Of a stretch of DNA of 64,000 nucleotides, positions 18,964 through 27,033 are shown in pieces. Below the pieces are notes generated by a model. The model did not search any database and was not told the DNA's origin. It saw only the letters and a list, made by a program, of their open reading frames with translations. Numbering within the stretch: the stretch's first letter is position 1; every line of letters starts with the position of its first letter. The translations under genes were made by a program, and so were the position numbers. Source of the stretch: Pseudomonas sp. GM18. GTDB lineage: Bacteria; Pseudomonadota; Gammaproteobacteria; Pseudomonadales; Pseudomonadaceae. The DNA lies in the NCBI RefSeq assembly GCF_000282195.1, contig NZ_AKJT01000022.1:124001-188000 (forward strand), in the 5' to 3' direction.

Positions 18964-18999
18964 TACACACCGACTTCCCGCCTGGCGGGTGAGCGGGAT

Positions 19000-19039
19000 A
19001 AAAAATGGGCATGCCAATGAGATTGGGTGCCCATTTTTT
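19000..19039. terminator. Bidirectional terminator between the HU gene and a DUF6124 gene
   Basis: AAAAAATGGGCATGCCAAT and ATTGGGTGCCCATTTTTT form a stem with an A run on one side and a T run on the other. It can end both the HU transcript (plus) and the DUF6124 transcript (minus). Confidence 0.88.
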
Positions 19040-19051
19040 CTGTCTGGCGGA

Positions 19052-19447
19052 TCAGCCGACTCGGCTTTGTTTCCTGGCGAGAATCGCTGCTATTTCCGGC
19101 TCATTCAGGTGATCCAGCGCTCGCTCTACCAACAAATGCACTCCGTCGGCCAGGCGGCTGAGCGCCAGGACTACAGAGCGGCGTGAACCGTCCACATCGT
19201 CGGCGAGGTCAACGGCGATGGCGCTGATGGACAGTAGATCTTCTGAGGCGTTGGCAAGGAGGGCTTCAGTGTTGATGCCCGGGCAGACGCTGAAGAGTTG
19301 GCCATTGCGTTTCGGTGGTTTTGGTTCGGCTGGCGGGAAGTGATGGGCGAGGGCGCGCTCGGCGGCATCGTTGAGTTTTTTTGAATCGGGGCTTTCGTAT
19401 GGGGAGACCGGATCGGTGTCCGGTGGGTTAGGTGTGACCTTGAACAT
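19052..19447 (-). CDS. DUF6124 family protein, copy 1
   Basis: A 131-residue cytoplasmic protein of unknown function. The N-terminal ~50 residues are Pro/charge rich and look disordered ('FKVTPNPPDTDPVSPYES'). The C-terminal half is helical ('TEALLANASEDLLSISAIA...ALSRLADGVHLLVERALDHL'). It is clearly homologous to the genes at 56351 and 61331 but more diverged. ATG 19447 is supported by AAGGA upstream and by the homologues. It is the first gene of the T6SS island, next to the HU terminator, and is preceded by a structured leader (19450-19579). I do not know its function. Confidence 0.85.
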   Translation of the reverse strand: MFKVTPNPPDTDPVSPYESPDSKKLNDAAERALAHHFPPAEPKPPKRNGQLFSVCPGINTEALLANASEDLLSISAIAVDLADDVDGSRRSVVLALSRLADGVHLLVERALDHLNEPEIAAILARKQSRVG

Positions 19448-19449
19448 GA

Positions 19450-19579
19450 TCTTCAATTCCTTGAGTGATGCTGACACCACTTCGCCGACTAAACGAAGGG
19501 GTGGCGGCTGTACGCAGGTTAGTCGGACCGGGGAATTGAAGAAGCCGGCGCACCCGAAGGTGCCCTACGCACAGCCACC
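19450..19579 (-). ncRNA. Structured mRNA leader of DUF6124 copy 1 (candidate cis-regulator)
   Basis: Read on the minus strand. Helix P1: 19564-19579 pairs with 19503-19518 (16 bp with three G-U). Inside are hairpin P2 at 19550-19563 (GCACC-UUCG-GGUGC, a cUUCGg tetraloop) and hairpin P3 at 19528-19548 (CCGG, 13-nt loop, CCGG). After P1 comes hairpin P4 at 19475-19503. The P3 loop (19532-19542) is complementary over 11 bases to the ribosome-binding site (19450-19460). The linker 19519-19526 is complementary over 8 bases to the P4 loop (19485-19492). A -10-like CTATCTGC lies at 19587-19594. See copies at 56740 and 61716. Confidence 0.75.
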
Positions 19580-19833
19580 ATCAAATGCAGATAGGAAATA
19601 CCTGTCTGACGGATACTTGTGCAACTTCAATTACCAGCGAGCGACTAAACCCGATCACTGATGGGCAGTGACGGGAATCAAGTTACCGACCGGCCCCAAG
19701 GCGCACAAGCCGGCGGATTCTGGCGTACCCGTAAGCAACGACGCAAGGTTTTGTAGCTTGCAGGACGTAACCTTGAGGGTGGTTAAACAAGTGTTGTCGG
19801 GCAGTGTTTAACTACCGGGAGTGTTGTCATGCC

Positions 19834-20538
19834 TTACCAACTTCCGTAGGGAATTCCGAACTTTTCTATGTAAGTTCTGGATGTCTCAGACAAGGGCCGG
19901 TGCTTGCCACCGGATTTTCCTTCATAGGGACCTCTTGGGTTAATGGTTCCTTCGACTCGAGCAATTTCGACCGACTTCAGACAAGGACCGCCCAGCCAGA
20001 CCTTGGCAATACCGCCTGGCGCCAAGCCAATCCCAATGTCGTCGCGGTAGTCGGTGATCCATTTACCATCAGCTCTGCAGAAGGTTTTTTCAGGTTTGCG
20101 CATGATATCCCTTGCTGATTCGGGGATGACGATATAAGCCTCGTAAGTTTGCGGCTCTGCCAGCGATTGCCAGCGCACGTAGATCAACCGTGGTAGATCG
20201 GCCCCCGTGACATGGCGTCCCTTCCCTCCACCGTTACTGCTGACCCATCCTTTGGCAATGCCCTGATTATTCGCTGGCTTTGGCACAGAGGCGATACCTC
20301 CTCCCGCACCTCGGAATACTCGCTCCTGTATATCCACCACGTCTGCAGTTTCAATCCAGACCTCCATATAAGCTGGTGCTGAAAAGCCCAGGAACCAAGG
20401 TAATTTCTTGTCCGATTGCGCGAAGCTTTGCGAGCAGAAAGCCAACAGCAACCCAACCAGCAGGCCGGCGTATTTTTTGATTGGTTTGGCCGATTTAATG
20501 CTTGGCGAGGCCGCGAGGTAGTTGTTACCAAGAGCCAT
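19834..20538 (-). CDS. DUF2931 family protein, candidate T6SS lipase immunity protein (second of tandem pair)
   Basis: A 234-residue exported protein. A hydrophobic export signal at ~22-42 ends 'FCSQSFAQSD', with a ~20-residue leader before it. The mature part is a tandem paralogue of the gene at 20525-21175: shared stretches include 'YMEVWIETADVVDI', 'ADLPRLIYVRWQSLAEPQTY' and the C-terminal 'YIEKFGIPYGSW'. DUF2931 proteins are commonly found beside DUF2235 phospholipase effectors, and the neighbouring VgrG-DUF2235 fusion fits that. ATG 20538 overlaps the upstream stop by 14 bases. I infer a periplasmic role in neutralising the lipase; two different alleles may protect against two toxin variants. 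Confidence 0.8.
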   Translation of the reverse strand: MALGNNYLAASPSIKSAKPIKKYAGLLVGLLLAFCSQSFAQSDKKLPWFLGFSAPAYMEVWIETADVVDIQERVFRGAGGGIASVPKPANNQGIAKGWVSSNGGGKGRHVTGADLPRLIYVRWQSLAEPQTYEAYIVIPESARDIMRKPEKTFCRADGKWITDYRDDIGIGLAPGGIAKVWLGGPCLKSVEIARVEGTINPRGPYEGKSGGKHRPLSETSRTYIEKFGIPYGSW

Positions 20539-21175
20539 AAGGAATCCCGAACTTCTCGATATAGGCTTTGGATGCTTCTGACAGAGGACGATGTTTGCCG
20601 CCGGATTTGCCTTCATAAGGGCCTTTCGGGTTGATTGTTCCGAGCACCCGCGCAATCTCGACTGACTTCAGGCACGGGCCGCCGAGCCAGACTTTGGCAA
20701 TGCCGCCGGGCGCCAGACCAATCCCGATATTGGCTCGGTAGTCGGTGATCCACTTGCCGTCTGCCTTGCAGAAGGTTTTTTCAGGTTTGCGCATGATTGC
20801 CCGTGCTGATTCGGGGATGACGATGTAGGCCTCATAGGTTTGCGGTTCTGCCAGCGATTGCCAACGCACATAAATCAGACGGGGCAGATCGGCACCAATG
20901 ACGTCACGCCCGGCACCCCTACCGGGGCTTTTGGGCCAGCCGGCGGGCTTCCCCTTGTTGTCGCTGGGGGTTAGAACCGATGCGATCCCGGAGCCGGCTC
21001 GACGAAAGACGCGCTCCCGGATATCCACAACGTCCGCTGTTTCAATCCAGACTTCCATGTAATCCGGAGCTCCGAAGCCCAACGACCAAGTTTCGTCGTA
21101 GCTTGATTGTGCGAAGCTTTGTGTGCTCGCGACCAACAGCAATCCTAAAAGTAGACCAGTGACGCAGTTACTCAT
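20525..21175 (-). CDS. DUF2931 family protein, candidate immunity protein of the VgrG-lipase
   Basis: A 216-residue exported protein with a signal peptide at ~1-24 ('...STQSFAQSS'). No lipobox Cys is seen, so it is probably soluble in the periplasm, where a phospholipase effector would act. Its start (ATG 21175) lies inside the last codons of the VgrG-lipase gene (frames overlap at CATGAGTAA), giving tight toxin-immunity coupling. Most of its length matches the next gene (19834-20538). The DUF2931/Tli1 role is inference from the neighbour and the family. Confidence 0.83.
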   Translation of the reverse strand: MSNCVTGLLLGLLLVASTQSFAQSSYDETWSLGFGAPDYMEVWIETADVVDIRERVFRRAGSGIASVLTPSDNKGKPAGWPKSPGRGAGRDVIGADLPRLIYVRWQSLAEPQTYEAYIVIPESARAIMRKPEKTFCKADGKWITDYRANIGIGLAPGGIAKVWLGGPCLKSVEIARVLGTINPKGPYEGKSGGKHRPLSEASKAYIEKFGIPYGSW

Positions 21176-24100
21176 GCGGATGTACCACTCGTTGGTTTTT
21201 TTTGGCTGGTCGATTGATAAAAACAATGTCCATGTCGCTGCTGTTAAAACCTTTGGCCGCGTTCCAGTTAGCGGAGATGTGGATGTAGCGACTGCGTAAC
21301 AGTGCTCTTTCTTCAACCGTCAGTCCTTCGGTCTTTGTGTCGCCAAAGGCATAAGCCTGTAGCTTTTTGTGGATGGGTTCCAAATCGGAAGGTAGGGCTA
21401 GTTTCGGGTCATTGGCATCGATAAGGTCAAACGGAACATCGTGTCTAACTGCCAACTCACGCATGATCCGTAAATACACCAGCGACAGTTCGCCGCGCAC
21501 CGGGCGTTCAATAGCAGCCGCCGCAAAAACCTTCTTTTGTGGGTCGGTATTGGACTCACCTTGCCCTTTTGATTGGGGCAACGGTCTTTCCCAAAGCGCC
21601 ACTTTGAGTTCGTTGCCCGGACCGTCGAAGTCGATTACGCCTTTTTCATACCAGGCAAAGACTTCCTTTTCGGCGGATAGGAAAGCTGCACTCCGATTCG
21701 GTGCCATGCTCTGGCTCACGGTGCTTGTAACGGGTTTACCGAGCAGGAGTTTTTCCTTAGCTCTTGGCAGGTAGCCGCCGCCGAGATCCGAGTGCACACC
21801 GGGCAAAATCAGGTCTGCGTCACCGAGGCTATTGAGGGCGAAGTTTTCACGGACTTCATCTCGAGCGACCAGATGCACGACCTTATTGGCACAGTCATCG
21901 GGGAGTTTGAGATTGACATAGGGGTTTCTGCTGTTGGCGCCACTGAAGTCGAACAATCCAGGGTTGGCGATAGCCGCCACAGTATCGAACAGGCCAATGA
22001 AGTTGATGGTGACATCAGTTTTGAGGCGCCAGTTGAATTTGCTGGACAAGACGGGGGAGCCGGTCGGCAGTGATTTCGCAAGAATGTTGTGCTCGCCCTG
22101 GAGCACTTCGTTTGCAAAGTGCCGCGCGGCTGCCGCACCTCGGCTGAAGCCGAAAATATCGAATTCAATCCGATCAATTTTCACCCCTGGGTTCTTTTCA
22201 TCCAGTCGGCGTATCTGTTCCATGATCAGCGTTGGACTCTGCTCGACTCGGGCCACCACCCCTGTCTCGCCCAGTCCCGTTGCTTGGGAGTAAAGTGAGT
22301 CTTCACCACCGCTCGTGGTCCCGATGCCATCAACATAAATGGCGATCGAGGTCTTCGTTGCTTTTGGCAGCAGCGTTTCGTCCACTCGGTCTTCATAGAG
22401 TTTGTAAAGCCGCACAATATTGCTCACATCATTCCCATAACTATTGTCCGGCGAGCTCCCATTACCGTCGTACCCATAAGCAGCGCAATGCTTTTGTATT
22501 TCCTCGGCGGCTTCTGCGAGGTTGGCATCCGGTGCATAGCACGCCGCTACGGTTTCGCTGTTGGCTTTGTTGTTGCCGGTCCCATCAAAAAACACCCCGA
22601 TCCGCAAAGTAATCCCTTCTTCTTCAACCTCTTCCTCTTCTTCTTCCAACTCATCCTCTTCCAATGGCGCAGGCGCGACAGACGCCAATAACCCCGCGAC
22701 TGTCCCCGGCAACAACGCATGCGCCGCCATCCCCGCCACCGGCGAACCACCGTCCTCAATCTCGCTACTGCTGAAAACCCCGTCAGCATCGATCACGATA
22801 TGGTGACCACCCGCCTTCAACGTAATGCTGGCTCCCCCGTCCAGCACAAGACTGGCCCCAGCCTTGATATGAACGTGCTCGCCAGTCTCAACCACCAGCG
22901 TTTCGCCGATCCGGGTGTGGCTGCTTCCGTCGACTTTCAGATAGTCGCTGGCCTTCAACTGAACCTTACGATCCGCCGTAACAGTGCGATGTTCTTCAGC
23001 GCCGAGCACCGCGATGCTGTTGCCCTTGATGGTTTCCCGGCGCTCATTGCCCACGTCCAATCGGCTGTCGTTCTCGACCTTCTGCGTCATATCCCGCTCG
23101 GCACGCAGGTAGATCAACTCCTGCCCGGCGCGGTCTTCAATCGACAATTCGTTGTAACCGCCCGTGCTGGGGGAGCTGTGGCTTCGAAGTACGGTTTTGG
23201 TTTTGTTCTCGGGTAAGGGGTAGGGCGCCGGCGTAACCTTGTTGATCAGGCAGCCGGTTATCAACGGATTATCGGGATTGCCTTCGAGGTAGGTGACGAG
23301 CACTTCCATGCCGATGCGCGGAATGGTCACCGCGCCGAAATGGTCCCCCGCCCAACTGGATGCCACCCGCAGCCAGCAACTGCTGTTTTCATTGTTGCGC
23401 TCAGCCCGGTCCCAATGAAATTCGACTTTGACGCGACCATATCCATCGCAGTAGATCTCTTCACCGGCAGGCCCGGTGACGCGGGCGGTCTGGCAGACCA
23501 GCGTCGGTCTTGGTGCAGGCATCGGTGGCCGATAAAACACGTCCCAGGGAATCGCGCTGAAGCGGTTGCGATAGCCCTGGGTAAAACCGTCCTCAGGTTT
23601 GGCGGCGCTGGTAACTGACTCTTCAAGCACCTGAGGTTGTTTTCCAGAATGGGTGACACTGAGCAGCAGCCATAGATCGTTATACGTTGCGCGCGGGTGT
23701 TCGGTGAGGCTGAAGAAGTGGCCGCTGCGCAGAGATGGCTGGTCGCTTTCGCCCTCCGCCAACTGGTAGTCGGTACGGTGTCGTTCCAGCGCTTGTTGGG
23801 CGAGCTGTTTACCGCGCTTCTCGCTCTCGAAAAACAGCGGGTAGCGATAGTCTTCAAGCTCAGGGCTGAACTCGGCGGTGAAACGGCTTTCGACCAAGAT
23901 GTCCGGGTGTTTCAGGTCATAGTGCCGGCGAGTGACCGTGCTGGGTCGGGTGCTGAACCCCAGGGAAAACTGGCTGACCACCGGGTGCTCCGCGACCATG
24001 CCCGAATCTTGCTGATAAGGGGTTTCGCCCTGCTTGGGGAAGGCGGTCTGGTCGTCGGTGAACACCAACAGATGGCCGTCCCGGGAATGCTCGTGATGCC

Positions 24101-24599
24101 AGGCGATGCCGTCCTCGGCGCACAGCCGCTGGATGAACGCGTAATCACTTTCACCGTATTGAGTACAGTAATCGCGCTCGGGGCTTGTCCTGACGTGGAA
24201 GGTGAAAGCATCGGCGTGGATGCCATGCCTCTTGAGGACCTTGGCGATGATGTGCGGCACCGTCTGGCCTTGGAAAATCCTTTGATCGTGGCTGAACTGC
24301 AAGTAGTGCAGCGCCGGTACCAGGGTCAGGCGATAGCGGGTCAGGCGTTTACCGATTTCTCCCGCGAACACCTCCTCGATACGACCATGGATACCTTCGC
24401 CGTTCAGGCCGAATTGGAGAAATGCAGGCTGGCTGAGCAGACTCTCCAGATCGAAATCGGGGTATTCGCTGACCAGGTCGACGTGAATTGAGTACAAGGC
24501 GCTGATGGTTTCAGTGCCATCAAAGGCCAGCACTTTAAAATCGTTGCGAACCGTTGGGATCACAAGGGTGAAGTGGGCAGCATTGGCTGGGGCGAACAT
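21168..24599 (-). CDS. VgrG spike fused to a DUF2235 (Tle1-like) lipase effector
   Basis: A 1143-residue evolved VgrG. Residues ~1-600 are the spike: gp27-like part ('FDGTETISALYSIHVDLVSEYPDFDLESLL'), OB fold ('GEEIYCDGYGRVKVEFHWDR') and beta-prism repeats ('KLKASDYLKVDG...'-type). A strongly acidic linker (~645-660, mostly Glu) joins the C-terminal DUF2235 domain (~662-1143), which starts 'GITLRIGVFFDGTGNN'. Its nucleophile motif is 'GFSRGAAAARHF' (~814-825); partner residues are in 'GLFDTVAA' (~873) and 'GVHSDLGGGY' (~935), so the lipase looks intact. Tle1-family members cut membrane phospholipids of target cells. ATG 24599 has a good site (AAGGATAAG). Immunity genes follow with overlap. 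Confidence 0.92.
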   Translation of the reverse strand: MFAPANAAHFTLVIPTVRNDFKVLAFDGTETISALYSIHVDLVSEYPDFDLESLLSQPAFLQFGLNGEGIHGRIEEVFAGEIGKRLTRYRLTLVPALHYLQFSHDQRIFQGQTVPHIIAKVLKRHGIHADAFTFHVRTSPERDYCTQYGESDYAFIQRLCAEDGIAWHHEHSRDGHLLVFTDDQTAFPKQGETPYQQDSGMVAEHPVVSQFSLGFSTRPSTVTRRHYDLKHPDILVESRFTAEFSPELEDYRYPLFFESEKRGKQLAQQALERHRTDYQLAEGESDQPSLRSGHFFSLTEHPRATYNDLWLLLSVTHSGKQPQVLEESVTSAAKPEDGFTQGYRNRFSAIPWDVFYRPPMPAPRPTLVCQTARVTGPAGEEIYCDGYGRVKVEFHWDRAERNNENSSCWLRVASSWAGDHFGAVTIPRIGMEVLVTYLEGNPDNPLITGCLINKVTPAPYPLPENKTKTVLRSHSSPSTGGYNELSIEDRAGQELIYLRAERDMTQKVENDSRLDVGNERRETIKGNSIAVLGAEEHRTVTADRKVQLKASDYLKVDGSSHTRIGETLVVETGEHVHIKAGASLVLDGGASITLKAGGHHIVIDADGVFSSSEIEDGGSPVAGMAAHALLPGTVAGLLASVAPAPLEEDELEEEEEEVEEEGITLRIGVFFDGTGNNKANSETVAACYAPDANLAEAAEEIQKHCAAYGYDGNGSSPDNSYGNDVSNIVRLYKLYEDRVDETLLPKATKTSIAIYVDGIGTTSGGEDSLYSQATGLGETGVVARVEQSPTLIMEQIRRLDEKNPGVKIDRIEFDIFGFSRGAAAARHFANEVLQGEHNILAKSLPTGSPVLSSKFNWRLKTDVTINFIGLFDTVAAIANPGLFDFSGANSRNPYVNLKLPDDCANKVVHLVARDEVRENFALNSLGDADLILPGVHSDLGGGYLPRAKEKLLLGKPVTSTVSQSMAPNRSAAFLSAEKEVFAWYEKGVIDFDGPGNELKVALWERPLPQSKGQGESNTDPQKKVFAAAAIERPVRGELSLVYLRIMRELAVRHDVPFDLIDANDPKLALPSDLEPIHKKLQAYAFGDTKTEGLTVEERALLRSRYIHISANWNAAKGFNSSDMDIVFINRPAKKNQRVVHPHE

Positions 24600-24991
24600 G
24601 CGCTTATCCTTTTGCTTTTCCGTGGCTCGTCCATAAGCCGAATAAGAAAACAGAGTGCGATGCCCAAGCCATATCTGGCCTGAGCAAACGCAAACTGCCA
24701 AGCACGCTAGCAAGAGGGCTAAAGATTGAATGTCGGACGCCTCCAGAAAACACGTCAGAGTTTTCCGCGTTTCATAATGTTGCGTCAGCGATCAGGAATG
24801 GGAGGGAAACTGGATGGTCTGCGTTTTGGGAATCAAGCCTGTCGTTCGGGATTTAATTCGTACTACTTCATTTATAGGCGGCGTTTTGTGACTCAACGCT
24901 TGGTAGCCGTTCTTAATCGCCGTCAGTAATGGACTGGTTTATGTATTCCGTAATGCATGGCCACGTTTGGGGATTGGGTTGAAGTATAAGA

Positions 24992-25018
24992 TGCCATCAT
25001 TTTGATGGCACTTTTATT
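24992..25018 (+). terminator. Terminator-like hairpin upstream of tssA
   Basis: TGCCATC (24992-24998), ATTTT, GATGGCA (25004-25010), then CTTTTATT. It is oriented for plus-strand transcripts, yet no plus-strand gene precedes it, so it may end a small RNA or attenuate an early transcript. Confidence 0.55.
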
Positions 25019-25065
25019 AATTCTTCGCTACCTCTTTTCGTTTTTTCATAGATGACAGCAACATT

Positions 25066-25079
25066 TAGGAGGATTCCTA
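25066..25079. promoter_or_regulatory. Dyad site A before tssA
   Basis: TAGGA-GGAT-TCCTA: a perfect 5-bp dyad with a 4-bp centre. Two further dyads with the same spacing lie at 25218 and 25241. The form resembles operators of NarL/FixJ-type (RcsB-like) response regulators. Confidence 0.5.
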
Positions 25080-25217
25080 CATTCATCCACATTTAATGTT
25101 GGCATGCTCCACACCTGCCACAGGGAGGAAGTCATCCATGATTAAACGAAATTTCGCCGACTGCTCTAGCCCTTGGGTTTCGAGGCGAGTCCGGAGCTAT
25201 TCAGCATTGTTCAGATT

Positions 25218-25231
25218 TAGGGGAATCCCCT
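25218..25231. promoter_or_regulatory. Dyad site B before tssA
   Basis: TAGGG-GAAT-CCCCT: dyad with the same 5-4-5 layout as site A (inner 4 bp symmetrical). Confidence 0.5.
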
Positions 25232-25240
25232 GTCTGATAT

Positions 25241-25254
25241 AAGGAAATCTCCTA
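25241..25254. promoter_or_regulatory. Dyad site C before tssA
   Basis: AAGGA-AATC-TCCTA: dyad with the same 5-4-5 layout, 23 bp from site B centre to centre, i.e. about two helical turns, and ~190 bases upstream of tssA. Confidence 0.5.
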
Positions 25255-25444
25255 CGAGAAACAGAGAACACTTCGTCTTGTTGTTTAATTGGATGCTTGC
25301 TAGTGGCCATCATTGTGATTACGATGCGCGCACTTGAAAGAGCACGAACTCAATTGGATGAGACTCATCGCAGCTCTTTGATACTGTCCGGCGCCATTGC
25401 AACTGCAATGGCCGTATGACCGTTATCCTAATTAAAGGCCATGG

Positions 25445-27001
25445 ATGTCCTACTCAAGCAAACTTTCTGCCCATTACCTTGAACTCGCAAAGGCCTCTGT
25501 TTCCCAAGAGAGTTTCGCGGGCGAGGATGTTCGCTTTTCGAGCGAATACGAGGCATTGGAAAGCGAGCTGGCCAAAGCCCAGTCCATGCACGAAAGCGGT
25601 CAGATCGACTGGCTGAAAATCCGCGAAAACAGTGAAAACCTGCTGCGCACTCAATCCAAGGATTTGCGTGTTGGCGCCTGGCTGACCTGGGCGTTGTACC
25701 AGCGTGAATCTTTCCAGGGGCTGCTGGCCGGCCTCGGTTTGCTGCACCACCTCTGTGAAAACCATTGGGCCGAGGTTCACCCGAACAAGGCCCGCACCCG
25801 CTCCGCCGCCATCAGCTGGTTGGTGCCGCGTCTTGAACAGGTGCTGAACGAAAACGTTGCGATCAAAGAGCAGCTGCCGCTGTTCCGTCGGCTGGTCGAG
25901 CATCTGGAAGGCCTCGACGCCGCGTGCACCGAGCACTTGGGCGATGACGCGCCATTGCTGCTGCCGATCTCCCGCCGCTTGAAAAACATGGTTCAGCGCG
26001 CCGCCGACAACCAGCCGGAGCCCGGTGTGGTGGGCGCCGCAGTGGCCCAGGTCAAGCAGGCCGCGACCCAGCTGTTCACCCCCGGCGCGCCGATCGACAA
26101 CGAGAAAGAAGCCCACAAGGCCCTGCGTGCCCAGCAGGAAAGCGCCCGTCCGTTGTGCGCCTGGTGGCTCAAGCAGAAAGCCACCGACCTGCGCGCCCTG
26201 CGCCTCAATCGTACGCTGCTGTGGCTGCCCATCGACGCGGTGCCCGAGCGCAATGCCGAACAGATCACCGTCCTGCGTGGCGTGCCGGCAGACAAACTCA
26301 AGTCCTATCAGGACCGCTTCGACCAAGGGAAATACGCTGATCTGCTGGTAGAGCTGGAGGCGAGCCTGGCGAAGGCGCCGTTCTGGTTCGATGGCCAGCG
26401 AATGGTCTGGGAATGCCTTCAGGGGCTGAACGCCGAGATGGCAATGCGCGAAGTGGAAATCCACTTCGCGCTTTTGGTTCAGCGCCTGCCCGGCATCATC
26501 GAGTTGCGCTTCCACGACGGCGCACCGTTCGCCGACCCGGCCACCCGCGCCTGGATCAGCGCCCACGTCATGCCGCACCTGCAAAGCGCCAGTGCGCCGC
26601 GCAAGGTCGAAGTTGCCGATAACCAGCCGGCCTGGGAACTGGCCCTGGAAGAAGTCATGCCGATTCTGCGCAAGGACGGCCTCAAGGCCGCCGTGCAGAT
26701 CCTCAAGCAGGGCCTGCAAAGCGCCCACGGCGGGCGGGTTCGGTTCTTCTGGCAGTTCGCCCTCGCGCGGCTGTGCTTCATGGCCAAGAAATACGAACTG
26801 GCCAAGACCCAACTCGAAACCCTCGACCAAACATTACAGGACTCAGGCCTGCACGCCTGGGAGCCCGATCTTGCGCTGGAAGTGCTGCATTTGCTGCATA
26901 GCTGCTGCGAGTTGTTACCGCAGAACCATGCAGTGCGTGAACGCAAGGAAGAGATTTATCGCAGGCTGTGCCACCTCGATCTCGAAGTGGTACTCGAATA
27001 G
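25445..27001 (+). CDS. tssA: T6SS cap/baseplate protein TssA (ImpA family)
   Basis: First gene of the structural T6SS operon, 518 residues. TssA proteins prime the baseplate and sheath. The ImpA N-terminal domain is visible at ~5-130 ('GEDVRFSSEYEALESELAKAQ', 'DLRVGAWLTWALYQRESFQGLLAGLGLL'), followed by a long helical C-terminal part ('ALEEVMPILRKDGLKAAVQILKQGL') of the long-TssA type. ATG 25445 has AAAGG upstream. tssB follows 32 bases later. The operon order matches the H2-T6SS of P. aeruginosa as I recall it. Confidence 0.93.
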   Translation: MSYSSKLSAHYLELAKASVSQESFAGEDVRFSSEYEALESELAKAQSMHESGQIDWLKIRENSENLLRTQSKDLRVGAWLTWALYQRESFQGLLAGLGLLHHLCENHWAEVHPNKARTRSAAISWLVPRLEQVLNENVAIKEQLPLFRRLVEHLEGLDAACTEHLGDDAPLLLPISRRLKNMVQRAADNQPEPGVVGAAVAQVKQAATQLFTPGAPIDNEKEAHKALRAQQESARPLCAWWLKQKATDLRALRLNRTLLWLPIDAVPERNAEQITVLRGVPADKLKSYQDRFDQGKYADLLVELEASLAKAPFWFDGQRMVWECLQGLNAEMAMREVEIHFALLVQRLPGIIELRFHDGAPFADPATRAWISAHVMPHLQSASAPRKVEVADNQPAWELALEEVMPILRKDGLKAAVQILKQGLQSAHGGRVRFFWQFALARLCFMAKKYELAKTQLETLDQTLQDSGLHAWEPDLALEVLHLLHSCCELLPQNHAVRERKEEIYRRLCHLDLEVVLE

Positions 27002-27033
27002 GCCCCAGGGCCACAACCGCAAGGAGAAAAGCC

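Larger units (their letters stand above)
24600..25444. other. Divergent intergenic region between the VgrG-lipase and tssA
   Basis: 845 bases of lower GC than the flanks and no convincing gene; a 67-codon frame at 24726-24929 has no ribosome site or family look. It must hold the promoter of the T6SS operon and of the VgrG-lipase. Visible items are a terminator-like hairpin (24992-25018) and three 14-bp dyads (25066, 25218, 25241), listed separately. I could not find a good sigma-54 -24/-12 pair. Confidence 0.6.

Noticed and set aside
19448..19600. Leader as an IS110-type bridge RNA or other transposon RNA
   Set aside because: No transposase or recombinase gene is adjacent; the complementarities are internal and end at the ribosome-binding site, which fits translational control better.
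24726..24929. 67-codon plus-strand frame upstream of tssA
   Set aside because: No Shine-Dalgarno, odd composition, no neighbour relation; left as non-coding.
24990..25030. Possible sigma-54 promoter (TGGCAC at 25006) before tssA
   Set aside because: The -12 GC is missing at the required distance, and the sequence is part of a hairpin.
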